A stretch of 64,000 bases of DNA. It comes from UBA4615 sp046046245. Its GTDB lineage: Bacteria; Pseudomonadota; Gammaproteobacteria; Burkholderiales; Burkholderiaceae_E. Position 1 is the first letter of the stretch, and each line of letters starts with the position of its first letter. The translations under genes were made by a program, and so were the position numbers. Positions 8,741 to 17,700 of the stretch are shown here, piece by piece. The stretch covers positions 1-64,000 of the forward strand of contig JBJOKE010000028.1 in the NCBI GenBank assembly GCA_046046245.1, in the 5' to 3' direction. The notes under the pieces were generated by a model, which was not told the origin of the DNA, searched no databases, and saw only the letters and a list, made by a program, of their open reading frames with translations.

Positions 8741-10474
8741 TCAGAAGATGTCGGGCTCGCCCACCGGCGCGCCGAAGTCGGTCTCGAGGAAGTCGAAGTC
8801 GCAGCCCTGGTCGGCCTGCAGGATGTGCTTCGAGAACATCCAGCCGTAGCCGCGCTCGAAGCGGCGCGGCGGCGGCGTCCAGGCGGCGCGGCGCGCGGCG
8901 AGCTCGTCGTCGGACACCTCCAGGTGGATGCGCCGCGCCGGGACGTCGACCGAGATCAGGTCGCCGGTCCTCACCAGCGCGAGCGGTCCGCCCACGAAGG
9001 CCTCGGGCGCGCAGTGCAGCATGCACGCGCCGTAGCTGGTGCCGCTCATGCGCGCGTCCGACAGCCGCAGCATGTCGCGCACGCCCTGCTTCACCAGCTT
9101 CGTCGGGATCGGCAGCATCCCCCACTCGGGCATGCCCGGACCGCCGAGCGGGCCGGCGTTGCGCAGCACCAGGATGTCGTCGGCGGTCACGTCGAGGGCC
9201 GGATCGTCCACCGCCTTCTTCATCGACGGATAGTCGTCGAACACGATCGCGCGGCCGGTATGCTTCAGCAGCCGCGGCAGGCAGGCGCTCGGCTTGATCA
9301 CCACGCCGTCGGGCGCGAGGTTGCCCTTGAGCACCGCGAGCGCGCCCTCGGCGTAGATCGGGTTCTCCAGCGGGCGGATCACGTCGTCGTCGTACGGGCG
9401 CGCGTCGGCCGTGTTCTCGCCGATCGTGCGGCCGTTGACGGTCATCGCGCCGGTGCGCAGGTGCGCGCGGATCCGCGCGAACAGCGCCGGCATCCCGCCC
9501 GCGTAGTAGAAGTCCTCCATCAGGTAGGTGTCGCCCGACGGCCGGATGTTCGCGATCACCGGCACGGTGCGGCTCGCGGCGTCGAAGTCGGCGAGCGTCA
9601 CCGGATGGCCCGCGCGGCGCGACATCGCGATCAGGTGGATGATCGCGTTCGTCGAGCAGCCCATCGCCATCGCGGCCGTGATGCCGTTGAGGAAGTTGTC
9701 CTTCGAGAGCAGCCTCGCGGGCGTCAGGTCCTCCCAGACCATCTCCACCGCGCGCCGCCCGCAGGCCGCGCTCATGCGGATGTGGTTCGCGTCGGGCGCG
9801 GGGATCGCGGCGGCGCCGGGCAGGGTCAGGCCCACCGCCTCGGCGATGCCCATCATCGTGGCCGCCGTGCCCATCGTCATGCAGGTGCCGTGGCTGCGCG
9901 CGATGCCGGCCTCGACCTCCTGCCAGTCGGCCTCGGAGATCGTGCCGGCGCGCCGCTCGTCCCAGTACTTCCACGAGTCCGAGCCGGAGCCCAGCACCTT
10001 GCCCTTCCAGTTGCCGCGCAGCATCGGTCCCGCGGGCAGGTAGACGAAGGGCAGGCCCATCGACAGCGCGCCCATCACCAGGCCCGGGGTCGTCTTGTCG
10101 CAGCCGCCCATCAGGACCGCGCCGTCGACCGGATGGCTGCGCAGCAGCTCCTCGGTCTCCATCGCGAGGAAGTTCCGGTAGAGCATGGTCGTGGGCTTGA
10201 CGATCGGCTCGGACAGGCTGATCGCGGGCAGCTCCACCGGGAATCCGCCGGCCTGCAGCACGCCGCGCTTCACGTCGTCGACGCGCTGCTTGAAGTGCGC
10301 GTGGCACTGGTTGACGTCGCTCCAGGTGTTGACGATCGCGATGACCGGCTTGCCCTTCCAGTCGTCCGGGCCGTAGCCCATCTGCATGAACCGGGAGCGG
10401 TGGCCCATCGAGCGGAGGTCGTCGGGGGCGAACCAGCGCGCGCTGCGCAGGGACTCGGGGGTCTTGGTCTTCAT
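8741..10474 (-). CDS. IlvD/Edd family dehydratase (sugar-acid dehydratase type, close to L-arabinonate dehydratase)
   Basis: A 577-residue Fe-S dehydratase, the length of the L-arabinonate/D-xylonate dehydratase branch. Motifs seen are GGCDKTTPG near residue 126, GTCMTMGTAATMM near 195, AMGCSTNAIIHL near 266, and MSGTSYGACMLHCAPEA near 485. The cysteines in GGCDK, GTCMT and GCSTN fit the cluster and active site. These enzymes convert sugar acids to 2-keto-3-deoxy acids, the substrates of the aldolases encoded nearby. It is the first gene of a five-gene - strand group and is divergent from the IclR-SMP30 regulator, its probable controller. Confidence 0.9.
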   Translation of the reverse strand: MKTKTPESLRSARWFAPDDLRSMGHRSRFMQMGYGPDDWKGKPVIAIVNTWSDVNQCHAHFKQRVDDVKRGVLQAGGFPVELPAISLSEPIVKPTTMLYRNFLAMETEELLRSHPVDGAVLMGGCDKTTPGLVMGALSMGLPFVYLPAGPMLRGNWKGKVLGSGSDSWKYWDERRAGTISEADWQEVEAGIARSHGTCMTMGTAATMMGIAEAVGLTLPGAAAIPAPDANHIRMSAACGRRAVEMVWEDLTPARLLSKDNFLNGITAAMAMGCSTNAIIHLIAMSRRAGHPVTLADFDAASRTVPVIANIRPSGDTYLMEDFYYAGGMPALFARIRAHLRTGAMTVNGRTIGENTADARPYDDDVIRPLENPIYAEGALAVLKGNLAPDGVVIKPSACLPRLLKHTGRAIVFDDYPSMKKAVDDPALDVTADDILVLRNAGPLGGPGMPEWGMLPIPTKLVKQGVRDMLRLSDARMSGTSYGACMLHCAPEAFVGGPLALVRTGDLISVDVPARRIHLEVSDDELAARRAAWTPPPRRFERGYGWMFSKHILQADQGCDFDFLETDFGAPVGEPDIF

Positions 10475-10785
10475 GGGGCCTCGTTCGGGTCGGCGTGCGT
10501 GCGGCCGTCCCGCGGGGGGCGGCCGGTCTCCGGGGTCGATGGTAGCGGCCTGCGGTCCGCCGGCGCCCGGCGCGCGGCAGGCGCCGCGCACGGCGGTTCC
10601 GGATGGCGGGCCTCGTCGCCGCGTCGCGCGGTGCGCGGGCCTGCGCCGGGGCGTGCCGAGGGGTCGGTCCGGCCCGCGGAGGGGCGGCCTTCGCGGGGTG
10701 GGGAGGGGGCTCGGCCCACCGGCCGCGCCGTCCGCGGGTACAGTGACGCCCTCGCTCCGCCGTACCACCATCCGGGAGAATCACG
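10475..10785. promoter_or_regulatory. 311-bp divergent control region, dehydratase operon / IclR-SMP30 regulator
   Basis: No gene is supported here. TACAGT at 10739-10744 is a plausible -10 for the + strand regulator. TACCAT, read on the - strand from 10544 to 10539, is a plausible -10 for the dehydratase operon. I found no long perfect palindrome, so the IclR operator is not pinned down. Confidence 0.35.
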
Positions 10786-12399
10786 TTGTCGACCCGCCAT
10801 CCGGACGGCACCGCCGCGCTCGACAAGGCGCTCGACGTGCTCGACGCGATCGGCAGCGCCGGCGAAGGCCTGAGCCAGGCCGAGCTGACCGCGCGGCTGG
10901 GCCTGCCGCGCACCACGCTGTACCGCCTGTTGGGAACCCTGTCCGCGCGGGGCCTGCTGCGCCGCGACCCGCTGCGGCGCGTCTACTGCCTGGGTTCGCG
11001 CTGCTTCGAGTACGCGCGCGCGGTGTGGGCGATGCCCGACCTGGTCGCGGCCGCCGCGGTCGAGCTGCGCGCGATGCGCGACATGACCGGCGAGACCACC
11101 TATCTCGCGACCCTGGACGGCCGCGAGGTGGTGGCGCTCGAGCGCTGCGACGGCGCGCACGGCCAGCGCTCGAACTCGGCGATCGGGCAGAGGAAACCGC
11201 TGCACTGCACGAGCCAGGGCAAGGCGATCCTCGCGGCGCTGCCGCCCGAGCAGCGCGACGCGATCGTCCGCGAGCTCGCGCTCGCGCCGGTCACGCCGCA
11301 CTCGATCACCGACCGCCGCCGGCTGCAGGCCGACCTGCGCCTGACCGCGACCCGCGGCTGGTCGCTCGACGACGAGGAGATGGTGCCGGGCGTGCGCTGC
11401 TGCGGCGCGCCGATCGTCGACGCCGAGGGCACGGTCCGCGGCTCGATCAGCGTCGCGGGTCCGGCGTTCCGGCTGTCGATGGAGCGGATCGCGCTGATCG
11501 GCCCGGAGGTGGCCGAGGCGGCGCGCCGCATCGGCGCGCAGCTGTCGGTCGCGCGGCCGGCGCCCTCGGGCGGCGATGCGCGCGTGGTCCAGGGCGACTG
11601 GGCGTTCGACGGCGCGTTCCCGACCTGGTCGGCCGACGACGGCGGGCTCTGGTGGGCCGACACGCTCGCGCCCTCGCTGCACCTGGTGCGCGGCGGGGTC
11701 GACGCGGTCGTCGCGCACGTCGACGCGCCGATCGGCGCGCTGCTGCCCGTGCCCGGCGGCGGCGTCGCGGTCCGTGTGGGCGATGCGTGGCAGCGCGTGC
11801 TCGCCGACGGGACGACGCGGCCGCTGCCCGAATGGCCGCAGCGCCGGACCACGGCGGTCTGCACGGCTCCGGACGGCGCGCTCTGGGGCTGCGTGCCTGA
11901 CGGCGAGCGCTGGCGGGTCGTGGACCTCGCCCACGAGTCGCGCGTTCCGGGCGGCGGGTGGCGACTGAACGAGCCCGCCTGCGCGCTCGCCTGGGACCCG
12001 ACGGGCCGGCACCTGACGATCGCGGCGGCCGAGTCCGGCACGGTCTGGACGGTCGCGCGCGGCGGCGCGACCCTGCGCCGGCTCGCCACCGTGCCCAAGG
12101 GCTCGGGCCGAGTCGGCGCGCTCGCGATCGACGCGCAGGGGGGCACCTGGTGCGCGCTGCGCGGCGGCTGGAGCGTGGCGCGTCTCGACACCGACGGCGC
12201 GGTGGACCGCGTGGTCGCGCTGCCCGTGCCCGCGCCCACCGGCGTGGGATTCGGCGGCGAGGCCGGTGATATCCTGTTCGTGACCACCGCGCGCGACGCG
12301 GTGAGTCGCGACGCGCTCGAGGCCGCGCCGCTGTCGGGACGGCTGTTCGCGATCGACGGCGTGCCCGGCGGAGCCGCGACGGGGCGCCCGGCGCGCTGA
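10786..12399 (+). CDS. IclR-family transcriptional regulator fused to an SMP-30/gluconolactonase-like beta-propeller
   Basis: A 537-residue protein starting at TTG, 9-10 nt after GGGAG. Residues 10-75 form the IclR winged helix (LSQAELTARLGLPRTTLYRLLGTL). Residues 85-250 form the IclR ligand domain (HCTSQGKAILAALP, GVRCCGAPIVD). Residues 265-530 repeat the SMP-30 pattern (GAFPTWSADDGGLWWAD, PTGVGFGGEAGDILFVTTA, APLSGRLFAID). By eye the three SMP-30 metal ligands are missing: Glu is A277, Asn is C399 and Asp is G444. The propeller is therefore probably a ligand sensor rather than a lactonase. It likely controls the divergent sugar-acid operon in response to a sugar lactone or acid. Confidence 0.88.
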   Translation: MSTRHPDGTAALDKALDVLDAIGSAGEGLSQAELTARLGLPRTTLYRLLGTLSARGLLRRDPLRRVYCLGSRCFEYARAVWAMPDLVAAAAVELRAMRDMTGETTYLATLDGREVVALERCDGAHGQRSNSAIGQRKPLHCTSQGKAILAALPPEQRDAIVRELALAPVTPHSITDRRRLQADLRLTATRGWSLDDEEMVPGVRCCGAPIVDAEGTVRGSISVAGPAFRLSMERIALIGPEVAEAARRIGAQLSVARPAPSGGDARVVQGDWAFDGAFPTWSADDGGLWWADTLAPSLHLVRGGVDAVVAHVDAPIGALLPVPGGGVAVRVGDAWQRVLADGTTRPLPEWPQRRTTAVCTAPDGALWGCVPDGERWRVVDLAHESRVPGGGWRLNEPACALAWDPTGRHLTIAAAESGTVWTVARGGATLRRLATVPKGSGRVGALAIDAQGGTWCALRGGWSVARLDTDGAVDRVVALPVPAPTGVGFGGEAGDILFVTTARDAVSRDALEAAPLSGRLFAIDGVPGGAATGRPAR

Positions 12400-12505
12400 G
12401 CGCGGGGCGCCCGCGCGACGCGGGCCCGTCACCGATCCGCCCCATGCACCCGCCGCACCCGATGCCCACACCGGCCGCGCACGACGCGGCCCGCCGGAGA
12501 CGCCC

Positions 12506-13294
12506 ATGACCCCGTCCCCCGTCGACTTCACCGTCGAACCCATCGCCGACGGCGCGATCTTCACGATCGAGCGCCCCGCGAAGCTGAACGCGCTGACCCG
12601 GCCGGTGCTGCTCGGCCTCGCGGCCACGCTCGACGATCTCGAGTCCCGCGGCGCGCGACTGCTGGTCGTCACCGGGCGCGGCGATCGCGCGTTCTGCGCC
12701 GGCACCGATCTCGGCGAGCTGCAGGGCCTGGACGCCGCCGCGCGGATGGACAAGACGAAGATGGCGCGCGACCTGCTGGTCCGCCTGTCGCGCTCGCCGC
12801 TGGTGTCGGTCGCGGCGGTCAACGGGCTCGCCTACGGCGGCGGACTCGAGCTCGCGATGGCCTGCACGCTGCGGATCGCCGCGCCGCACGCGAAGGTCTC
12901 GCTGCCCGAGGTGAAGCTCGGGCTGCTGCCGGCCTACGCGGGCACGCAGTTCCTGCCGGCGCTGGTCGGCCCCGGGCGCGCGCTCGAGATGATGCTGACC
13001 GGCCGGCCGGTGGCCGTCGACGAGGCGGTGGCGATGGGGCTGGTGAACCGCGTGGCCTCGGCCGACGCGACGCTGCTCGAGCAGGCCGTGGCGTTCGGCC
13101 GGGAGGTGACCCGCCACGCGCCGTCGGCGATCGGCGCGATCCGCGCCTGCGTGGCCGCGGCCGGGGCGACCGTCACCGACGAGGGCCTCGCGGTCGAGGA
13201 CGCGCAGGTCCGGGCGAACTTCGACCATCCCGACGCGCGCGAAGGCGTGGCCGCGTTCCTCGAGAAGCGCGAGCCGCGCTGGGGACGGGGCTGA
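12506..13294 (+). CDS. Enoyl-CoA hydratase/isomerase family protein
   Basis: A 262-residue crotonase-fold protein. The oxyanion-hole segments are AFCAGTDLGEL (residues 62-72) and NGLAYGGGLELAMAC (106-120). The two catalytic glutamates of true hydratases align with E115 and E135 (LPEVKLGLLPAYAGTQ), so hydratase activity is plausible. It stands alone between the regulator and the yjgN-like gene, with no other beta-oxidation gene adjacent, so the acyl-CoA substrate is unknown. The start ATG has only a weak upstream GGAG. Confidence 0.9.
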   Translation: MTPSPVDFTVEPIADGAIFTIERPAKLNALTRPVLLGLAATLDDLESRGARLLVVTGRGDRAFCAGTDLGELQGLDAAARMDKTKMARDLLVRLSRSPLVSVAAVNGLAYGGGLELAMACTLRIAAPHAKVSLPEVKLGLLPAYAGTQFLPALVGPGRALEMMLTGRPVAVDEAVAMGLVNRVASADATLLEQAVAFGREVTRHAPSAIGAIRACVAAAGATVTDEGLAVEDAQVRANFDHPDAREGVAAFLEKREPRWGRG

Positions 13295-13432
13295 CGGGCC
13301 GCGGGACGTCTCGGCCGGAGCCCGCCCGGCCGATACCGTCGGTCGGTCGCGGTCGCCCGCCTCGCCGGTGGCGTCGTCCGGCGGGACCGGCAGCGACTTA
13401 GGGTCGGTCCGTTCCGGATCCGCGACCGCTCG

Positions 13433-14740
13433 ATGACGATCGTTTCCGCCGTCGGCCCGGCGTCCCTGGCCGAAGCGCCACCCGCACCGCCCCTCGCCCC
13501 GCCGCCGTCGCCCGCGGCGGCGCCGACATCCGGCATCGAGGTGTACCCGGTCCGCTTCACGGGCACGGGCGGCGGCTACTTCCGCGTCTGGTGCGTCAAC
13601 CTGCTGCTGCAGGTGCTCACGCTCGGCTTCTACACCCCCTGGGCGAGACGCCGCACCGCGCGCTGGTTCCTCGACCACACCGAGGTGGCCGGCAGCCCGC
13701 TCGAGTTCGCCGCGCCGATGGGCAGGATGGTGTTCGGCTTCCTGGTGTTCGCCGGGTGCTTCCTTGCCTACGAGATCGCCCGTCACAGCGGCCAGGATGC
13801 GGCGGCGCTCGCGATGTTCGTCGCGGCCGTCGTGCTCGGACCGGTGGTCTGGCGGGGCGCGATGCGATTCCGCCTCTCGTCGACCCGATGGCGCGGGTTG
13901 TCGCTGCGGTTCTCGACGAGCTGGCCCGAGGTCTACCGGGCGAGCTGGCCGATCGCGGCGATCGCGGCGCTGCTGGCGGGCGCCTACCTGGGCCTGGACG
14001 CGACCATGCCCGGCGAGGGCGCACCGCACGAAGCGGTGTCCGCGCGGCTGGAGGAACTGGCGGTGCCGATCGCCGCACTCGCTCTCGGGCTCCTCTTCGG
14101 CTGCGGCGCGCTGCTGGCCCGCCTCGGGTACGAGTACAACCGGCTGCTGTTCGCGCACGGCGGGCTCGGCGACGTGCCGGGGCGGTTCAAGCCGGGGTTC
14201 GGCGCCTTCCTGAAGCCGACGATGATCGCGCTATCGATCTTCGTGCTGGTCGTCGGCGCGGCGATCGGCCTGGTCGCATGGGTGGCGATGCATCCGGGCG
14301 AGACCGCGTCGGTGATGAAGCGCATCGTGCCCCATGGGCCGAACGGCAGGAAGGCGGCGATCGCAGCCTTCGTGATCCTCGTCCTGCTGGTCGTGCCGCT
14401 GACGACCTGGGTCGCGGCCGCGCCGGCGCTGGCGTGGCGCGAGGCGCGCGTGTTCTCCGTCGTCTGGAACGGCGTCGGCCTCGCCCGCCTCGTGCGCACG
14501 CAATGCAGCCTGGCGCCGTGGCGCTTCGTGCGGATGCGCTGCGTCAACGTGCTGCTGACCGTCGCGACCCTCGGCCTGTGGCGGCCGTTCGCGCGCGTCC
14601 GCGAATACCGGATGAAGGTCGAGTCCGTCCGACTCCACGTCCGTGGCGGTCTCGACGCGCTGACCGGCCGCCTGCAGTCCCCGACCGGCGGCGTCGCCGA
14701 CGTGCTGGCCGACGTCGCCGGATTCGACATGATCGGCTGA
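13433..14740 (+). CDS. YjgN-family (DUF898) integral membrane protein
   Basis: A 435-residue protein. After a Pro/Ala-rich 34-residue N-terminus come two copies of the DUF898 unit: YFRVWCVNLLLQVLTLGFYTPWARRRTARWF near residue 48, and FVRMRCVNVLLTVATLGLWRPFARVREYRM near residue 364. About six to eight transmembrane helices lie between. The function is not known. The M48 protease gene starts 5 bp after its stop, and the two families are often neighbours, so they may act together in the envelope. Confidence 0.88.
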   Translation: MTIVSAVGPASLAEAPPAPPLAPPPSPAAAPTSGIEVYPVRFTGTGGGYFRVWCVNLLLQVLTLGFYTPWARRRTARWFLDHTEVAGSPLEFAAPMGRMVFGFLVFAGCFLAYEIARHSGQDAAALAMFVAAVVLGPVVWRGAMRFRLSSTRWRGLSLRFSTSWPEVYRASWPIAAIAALLAGAYLGLDATMPGEGAPHEAVSARLEELAVPIAALALGLLFGCGALLARLGYEYNRLLFAHGGLGDVPGRFKPGFGAFLKPTMIALSIFVLVVGAAIGLVAWVAMHPGETASVMKRIVPHGPNGRKAAIAAFVILVLLVVPLTTWVAAAPALAWREARVFSVVWNGVGLARLVRTQCSLAPWRFVRMRCVNVLLTVATLGLWRPFARVREYRMKVESVRLHVRGGLDALTGRLQSPTGGVADVLADVAGFDMIG

Positions 14741-14745
14741 CGGGG

Positions 14746-15822
14746 ATGGAGGCGCCCGATCGCGCCCTCGACGCGCTGTGGTTCGACGGACGCGTCAGCC
14801 GGCCCCGGCCCGTGTCGGTCGCCGTCGAGCGCGGCACCGACGGTCCCGTATTGCGGATCGAGGCGGACGGCGAGGCGCCGCGACGGATCGCCGCCCGCGA
14901 CGTCGACTGGCCGCCGCGCTGGAGCGCCGGTCGCGCCCAGGCGCGGGTCGTGGTCGGCCTGCGCGGGCTCGGCAGCCTGGAACTCGCCGACCCCTACGGC
15001 TGGCAGTGCGCCTGCGACGCGGCGGACCTTCGGGTCGGGCTCGCGCAGCGGATGCAGGTCCGGTGGGCGGCGCTGCTCGGCGTCGCGCTGATGTGCGTCG
15101 CGGTCGTCGCCGCGCTCCATCGCGTCGCGATTCCCTGGGTCGGCGAGACGCTCGCGCGCCACGTGCCGGTGGAATGGGAGCTCGCCGTGGGACGCGAGGT
15201 GCTCGCCGCCGACTGGCTGAAGCCGACCGCGCTGCCGGCGGATCGCCAGGAGGTCCTGCGCGCGGGCTTCGAGGCGCTGCGCGCCGAGGTGCGGGCGGTG
15301 CCCGGCCTCGATCCCGGCTACGCGCCGCGTCTCGAGCTCCATTTCAGGCGAGGGATCGGGCCGAACGCGTTCGCGTTGCCGGGCGGCCCGGTGATCCTCA
15401 CCGACGAGCTCGTCGAGCGCGCGGCAGCGATGACGCTGCCTGACGACGCGGTGCTCGGCGTGCTCGCGCACGAGATCGGCCACGTCGTGCACCGGCACGG
15501 CACGCGGATGGCCATCGAGCAGGGCGTGATGAACGTCGGCATCGCGCTCGCGCTCGGCGACCTGTCGACGCTCACGACGACCGTGGCCTCGACCGTGGCG
15601 GGCCTCGCGTACCAGCGGGGCCACGAGACCCAGTCCGACTGCTTCGCGATCGCGCTGATGGCCCGCGCGGGCCGGCCGACCGCGCCGATGGCCGACCTGC
15701 TGCTCGATCTCGGCCGCCGGCACGGCGACACCGGCGGCAGCGACTGGCTGTCGACGCATCCGTCGACGCCGGAGCGCGCGGAGCGGCTGCGGCGGGCGGA
15801 CGCGGCGGACTGCGCGCGCTGA
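14746..15822 (+). CDS. M48-family membrane metalloprotease
   Basis: A 358-residue protein starting at the ATG 5 bp after the yjgN-like stop. The N-terminal ~105 residues are soluble, a single transmembrane helix spans about 108-126, and the M48 catalytic domain follows. The zinc site is HEIGH (H242, E243, H246) with the third ligand E294 in HETQSD. C-terminal STHPSTPERAERL is also typical of the family. It lacks the multi-helix anchor of HtpX and resembles BepA/LoiP-type peptidases with an N-terminal anchor. Envelope protein quality control is a likely role. Confidence 0.9.
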   Translation: MEAPDRALDALWFDGRVSRPRPVSVAVERGTDGPVLRIEADGEAPRRIAARDVDWPPRWSAGRAQARVVVGLRGLGSLELADPYGWQCACDAADLRVGLAQRMQVRWAALLGVALMCVAVVAALHRVAIPWVGETLARHVPVEWELAVGREVLAADWLKPTALPADRQEVLRAGFEALRAEVRAVPGLDPGYAPRLELHFRRGIGPNAFALPGGPVILTDELVERAAAMTLPDDAVLGVLAHEIGHVVHRHGTRMAIEQGVMNVGIALALGDLSTLTTTVASTVAGLAYQRGHETQSDCFAIALMARAGRPTAPMADLLLDLGRRHGDTGGSDWLSTHPSTPERAERLRRADAADCAR

Positions 15823-15864
15823 CCGGGCTCCGGCCTCCGGACCGGAGCGGCCGGCGCCGCGTGG

Positions 15865-16980
15865 TCAGCCGCCCTTCGCCATCACCCGCCGCCGCGCGAC
15901 CGTCCGCGCCTCGATCGTCGGCCAGTCCCAGTCGATGCCGTTGCCCGGCGTGTCCGGCGGGATCGCGCAGCCGTCCTCGATGCGGATCCGCGACGTGGTC
16001 ACGTCGTCGAGCTGCGGGATGTACTCGACCCACTTCGCCGCCGGCGCCGCGGCGGTGAGCGACACGTGCAGCTCCATCAGGAAGTGCGGGCAGACCGGCA
16101 CGTTGAACGATTCCGCGAGGTGCGCGACCTTCAGCCACGGCGTGATCCCGCCGATCCGCGCGACGTCGACCTGCACGATCGAGCAGGCCTCGCGCTGCAG
16201 GTATTCGCGGAAGTGCTGCAGCGAGTAGATCGACTCGCCGACCGCGACCGGGATCGAGGTCGAGCGCGCGAGCCGCACGTGGCCGCCGAGGTCCTCGGCC
16301 GGCAGCGGCTCCTCGAACCACGCGAGGTCGAGCGGCTCGAAGTGCCGCGCGCGGCGGATCGCCTCGGCGACGTCGAAGCCCTGGTTCGCGTCGGTCATGA
16401 TCTCGAAGCCGTCGCCCACCGCATCGCGCACCGCGCGCAGCCGCGCGACGTCCTCCGACACGTGCGGCCGGCCGACCTTGATCTTCACGCCCCGGAAGCC
16501 CTGCTGCTTGGCGGCCACCGACTCGCGGACCAGCGTGTCGGTATCGAGCTGCAGCCAGCCGCCCTCGGTGCTGTAGACCGGCACGCGCGCCTGCGCACCG
16601 CCCGCGAGCTTCCACAGCGGCAGGCCCAGCCGCCTGCCGCGCAGGTCCCAGAGCGCGGTGTCGACCGCGGCGAGCGCGAGCGCGGTGATCGCGCCGACGG
16701 CGGTCGCATGCGTGTGGAAGAACAGGTCCTTCCAGATCGCCTCGATGTCGTCGGCATCGCGGCCGAGCAGCCGCGGCGCGAGGTGGTCGGCGAGCAGCGC
16801 GACCACCGACGAGCCGCCGGTGCCGATGGTGTACGAATAGCCGATGCCCTGCGCGCCGTCGTCGGTGACGATCCGGACGATCGGCGTCTCCTGCGTGACG
16901 AAGGACTGGATCGCGTCCGAGCGCGGCACCTTCGGCGGCAGGTCCACCTGCAGGATCTCGACGTCGACGATGCGCGGCAT
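15865..16980 (-). CDS. Enolase-superfamily sugar-acid dehydratase (mandelate racemase/muconate lactonizing group)
   Basis: A 371-residue protein with a complete enolase-superfamily active site: KIK (K166, K168), metal ligands D197 (DANQ), E223 (WFEEP) and E249 (GES), and H299 in VCPHF. The second Lys plus His at this spacing is the mandelate-racemase pattern used by acid-sugar dehydratases and racemases. The substrate is not readable. It starts with a GAGGAA ribosome site and is followed on the same strand by a GNAT gene of separate origin. It would fit the sugar-acid theme of the window. Confidence 0.9.
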   Translation of the reverse strand: MPRIVDVEILQVDLPPKVPRSDAIQSFVTQETPIVRIVTDDGAQGIGYSYTIGTGGSSVVALLADHLAPRLLGRDADDIEAIWKDLFFHTHATAVGAITALALAAVDTALWDLRGRRLGLPLWKLAGGAQARVPVYSTEGGWLQLDTDTLVRESVAAKQQGFRGVKIKVGRPHVSEDVARLRAVRDAVGDGFEIMTDANQGFDVAEAIRRARHFEPLDLAWFEEPLPAEDLGGHVRLARSTSIPVAVGESIYSLQHFREYLQREACSIVQVDVARIGGITPWLKVAHLAESFNVPVCPHFLMELHVSLTAAAPAAKWVEYIPQLDDVTTSRIRIEDGCAIPPDTPGNGIDWDWPTIEARTVARRRVMAKGG

Positions 16981-17017
16981 GCGGGTTCCTCGTGGGGGCG
17001 GTCGGGGGAGGGCGAGT

Positions 17018-17572
17018 CTAGCGCCGCGGGCCGGGCACCGGCGGCGCGAGGGGTTCCGGATCGTCGCGGTCGACCCGCCGCCACATCGCGGCCTTCGCGA
17101 CCCAGGCCTCGCCGACGCGCACCGCCATCGGCTCGACGCCGGTCCGCACGAAGCCGCAGCGCGCGTACAAGCGCTCGGCGGCAGCGTTGCCGTCGCTGAC
17201 GGTCAGCACGATCGTGACGAGCCCCGCGGCCCGCGCGTCGGCGAGGATCGCCTCGACGATCGCCCGGCCCGCGCCACGGCCGCGCGCCGCCGGCGCCACC
17301 GCCATGCCGAAGAGCTCGGCGCGGTGGGCGACCTTGACCCGGTCGCCGCGCTGCCAGCCGCCGGCGCCGACGAGCGCGTCGCCCTCGAACGCGCCGAACA
17401 CCCGCTGGCTCGCGGCCTCGCCGGGTGCGAGACGCCAGGCCCACCCGTCCGCGGGCTGCGCGGCGCGTTCGGCGTACGACGAGGTGAAGGCGTCGGGGTG
17501 GCCCCGGTAGGCGTCGAGCATCAGCGCCCGGTAGGCGGGCGCGTCGGCAGGGACGAGGCGGCGCACGAGCAT
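17018..17572 (-). CDS. GNAT-family N-acetyltransferase
   Basis: A 184-residue protein from the ATG at 17572 (MLVRRLVPADAPAYRAL). The acetyl-CoA loop motif is AVAPAARGRGAGRAIVEAIL near residues 110-130, and the C-terminal GNAT strand is LTVSDGNAAAERLYARCGFVRTG. The acceptor is unknown. Codons upstream of 17572 are open but lack a family match, so I choose the shorter start. Confidence 0.88.
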   Translation of the reverse strand: MLVRRLVPADAPAYRALMLDAYRGHPDAFTSSYAERAAQPADGWAWRLAPGEAASQRVFGAFEGDALVGAGGWQRGDRVKVAHRAELFGMAVAPAARGRGAGRAIVEAILADARAAGLVTIVLTVSDGNAAAERLYARCGFVRTGVEPMAVRVGEAWVAKAAMWRRVDRDDPEPLAPPVPGPRR

Positions 17573-17700
17573 CCGTCGAGGATACCGGTCCGCGCCACCG
17601 CCCCGCTTGGCGCCGTCCCGGCCCGTTGCTACGCTGTCGTGTCGATGCCGGACGACCGGACATCCCGATCCGCGCGCGGACATCGGACGGGGAGCCCTCC

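Noticed and set aside
10475..10785. A possible small gene in the divergent gap
   Set aside because: The frames crossing it have no domain match, and the gap is better explained as a control region.
8004..10916. A 970-codon frame joining the RraA-like gene to upstream dehydratase DNA on the - strand
   Set aside because: Only the last 240 codons match a protein family; the rest is an out-of-frame shadow of the dehydratase gene.
13591..15822. A 743-residue frame fusing the M48 protease to upstream sequence
   Set aside because: The upstream part is an out-of-frame shadow of the yjgN-like gene. The protease begins at ATG 14746.
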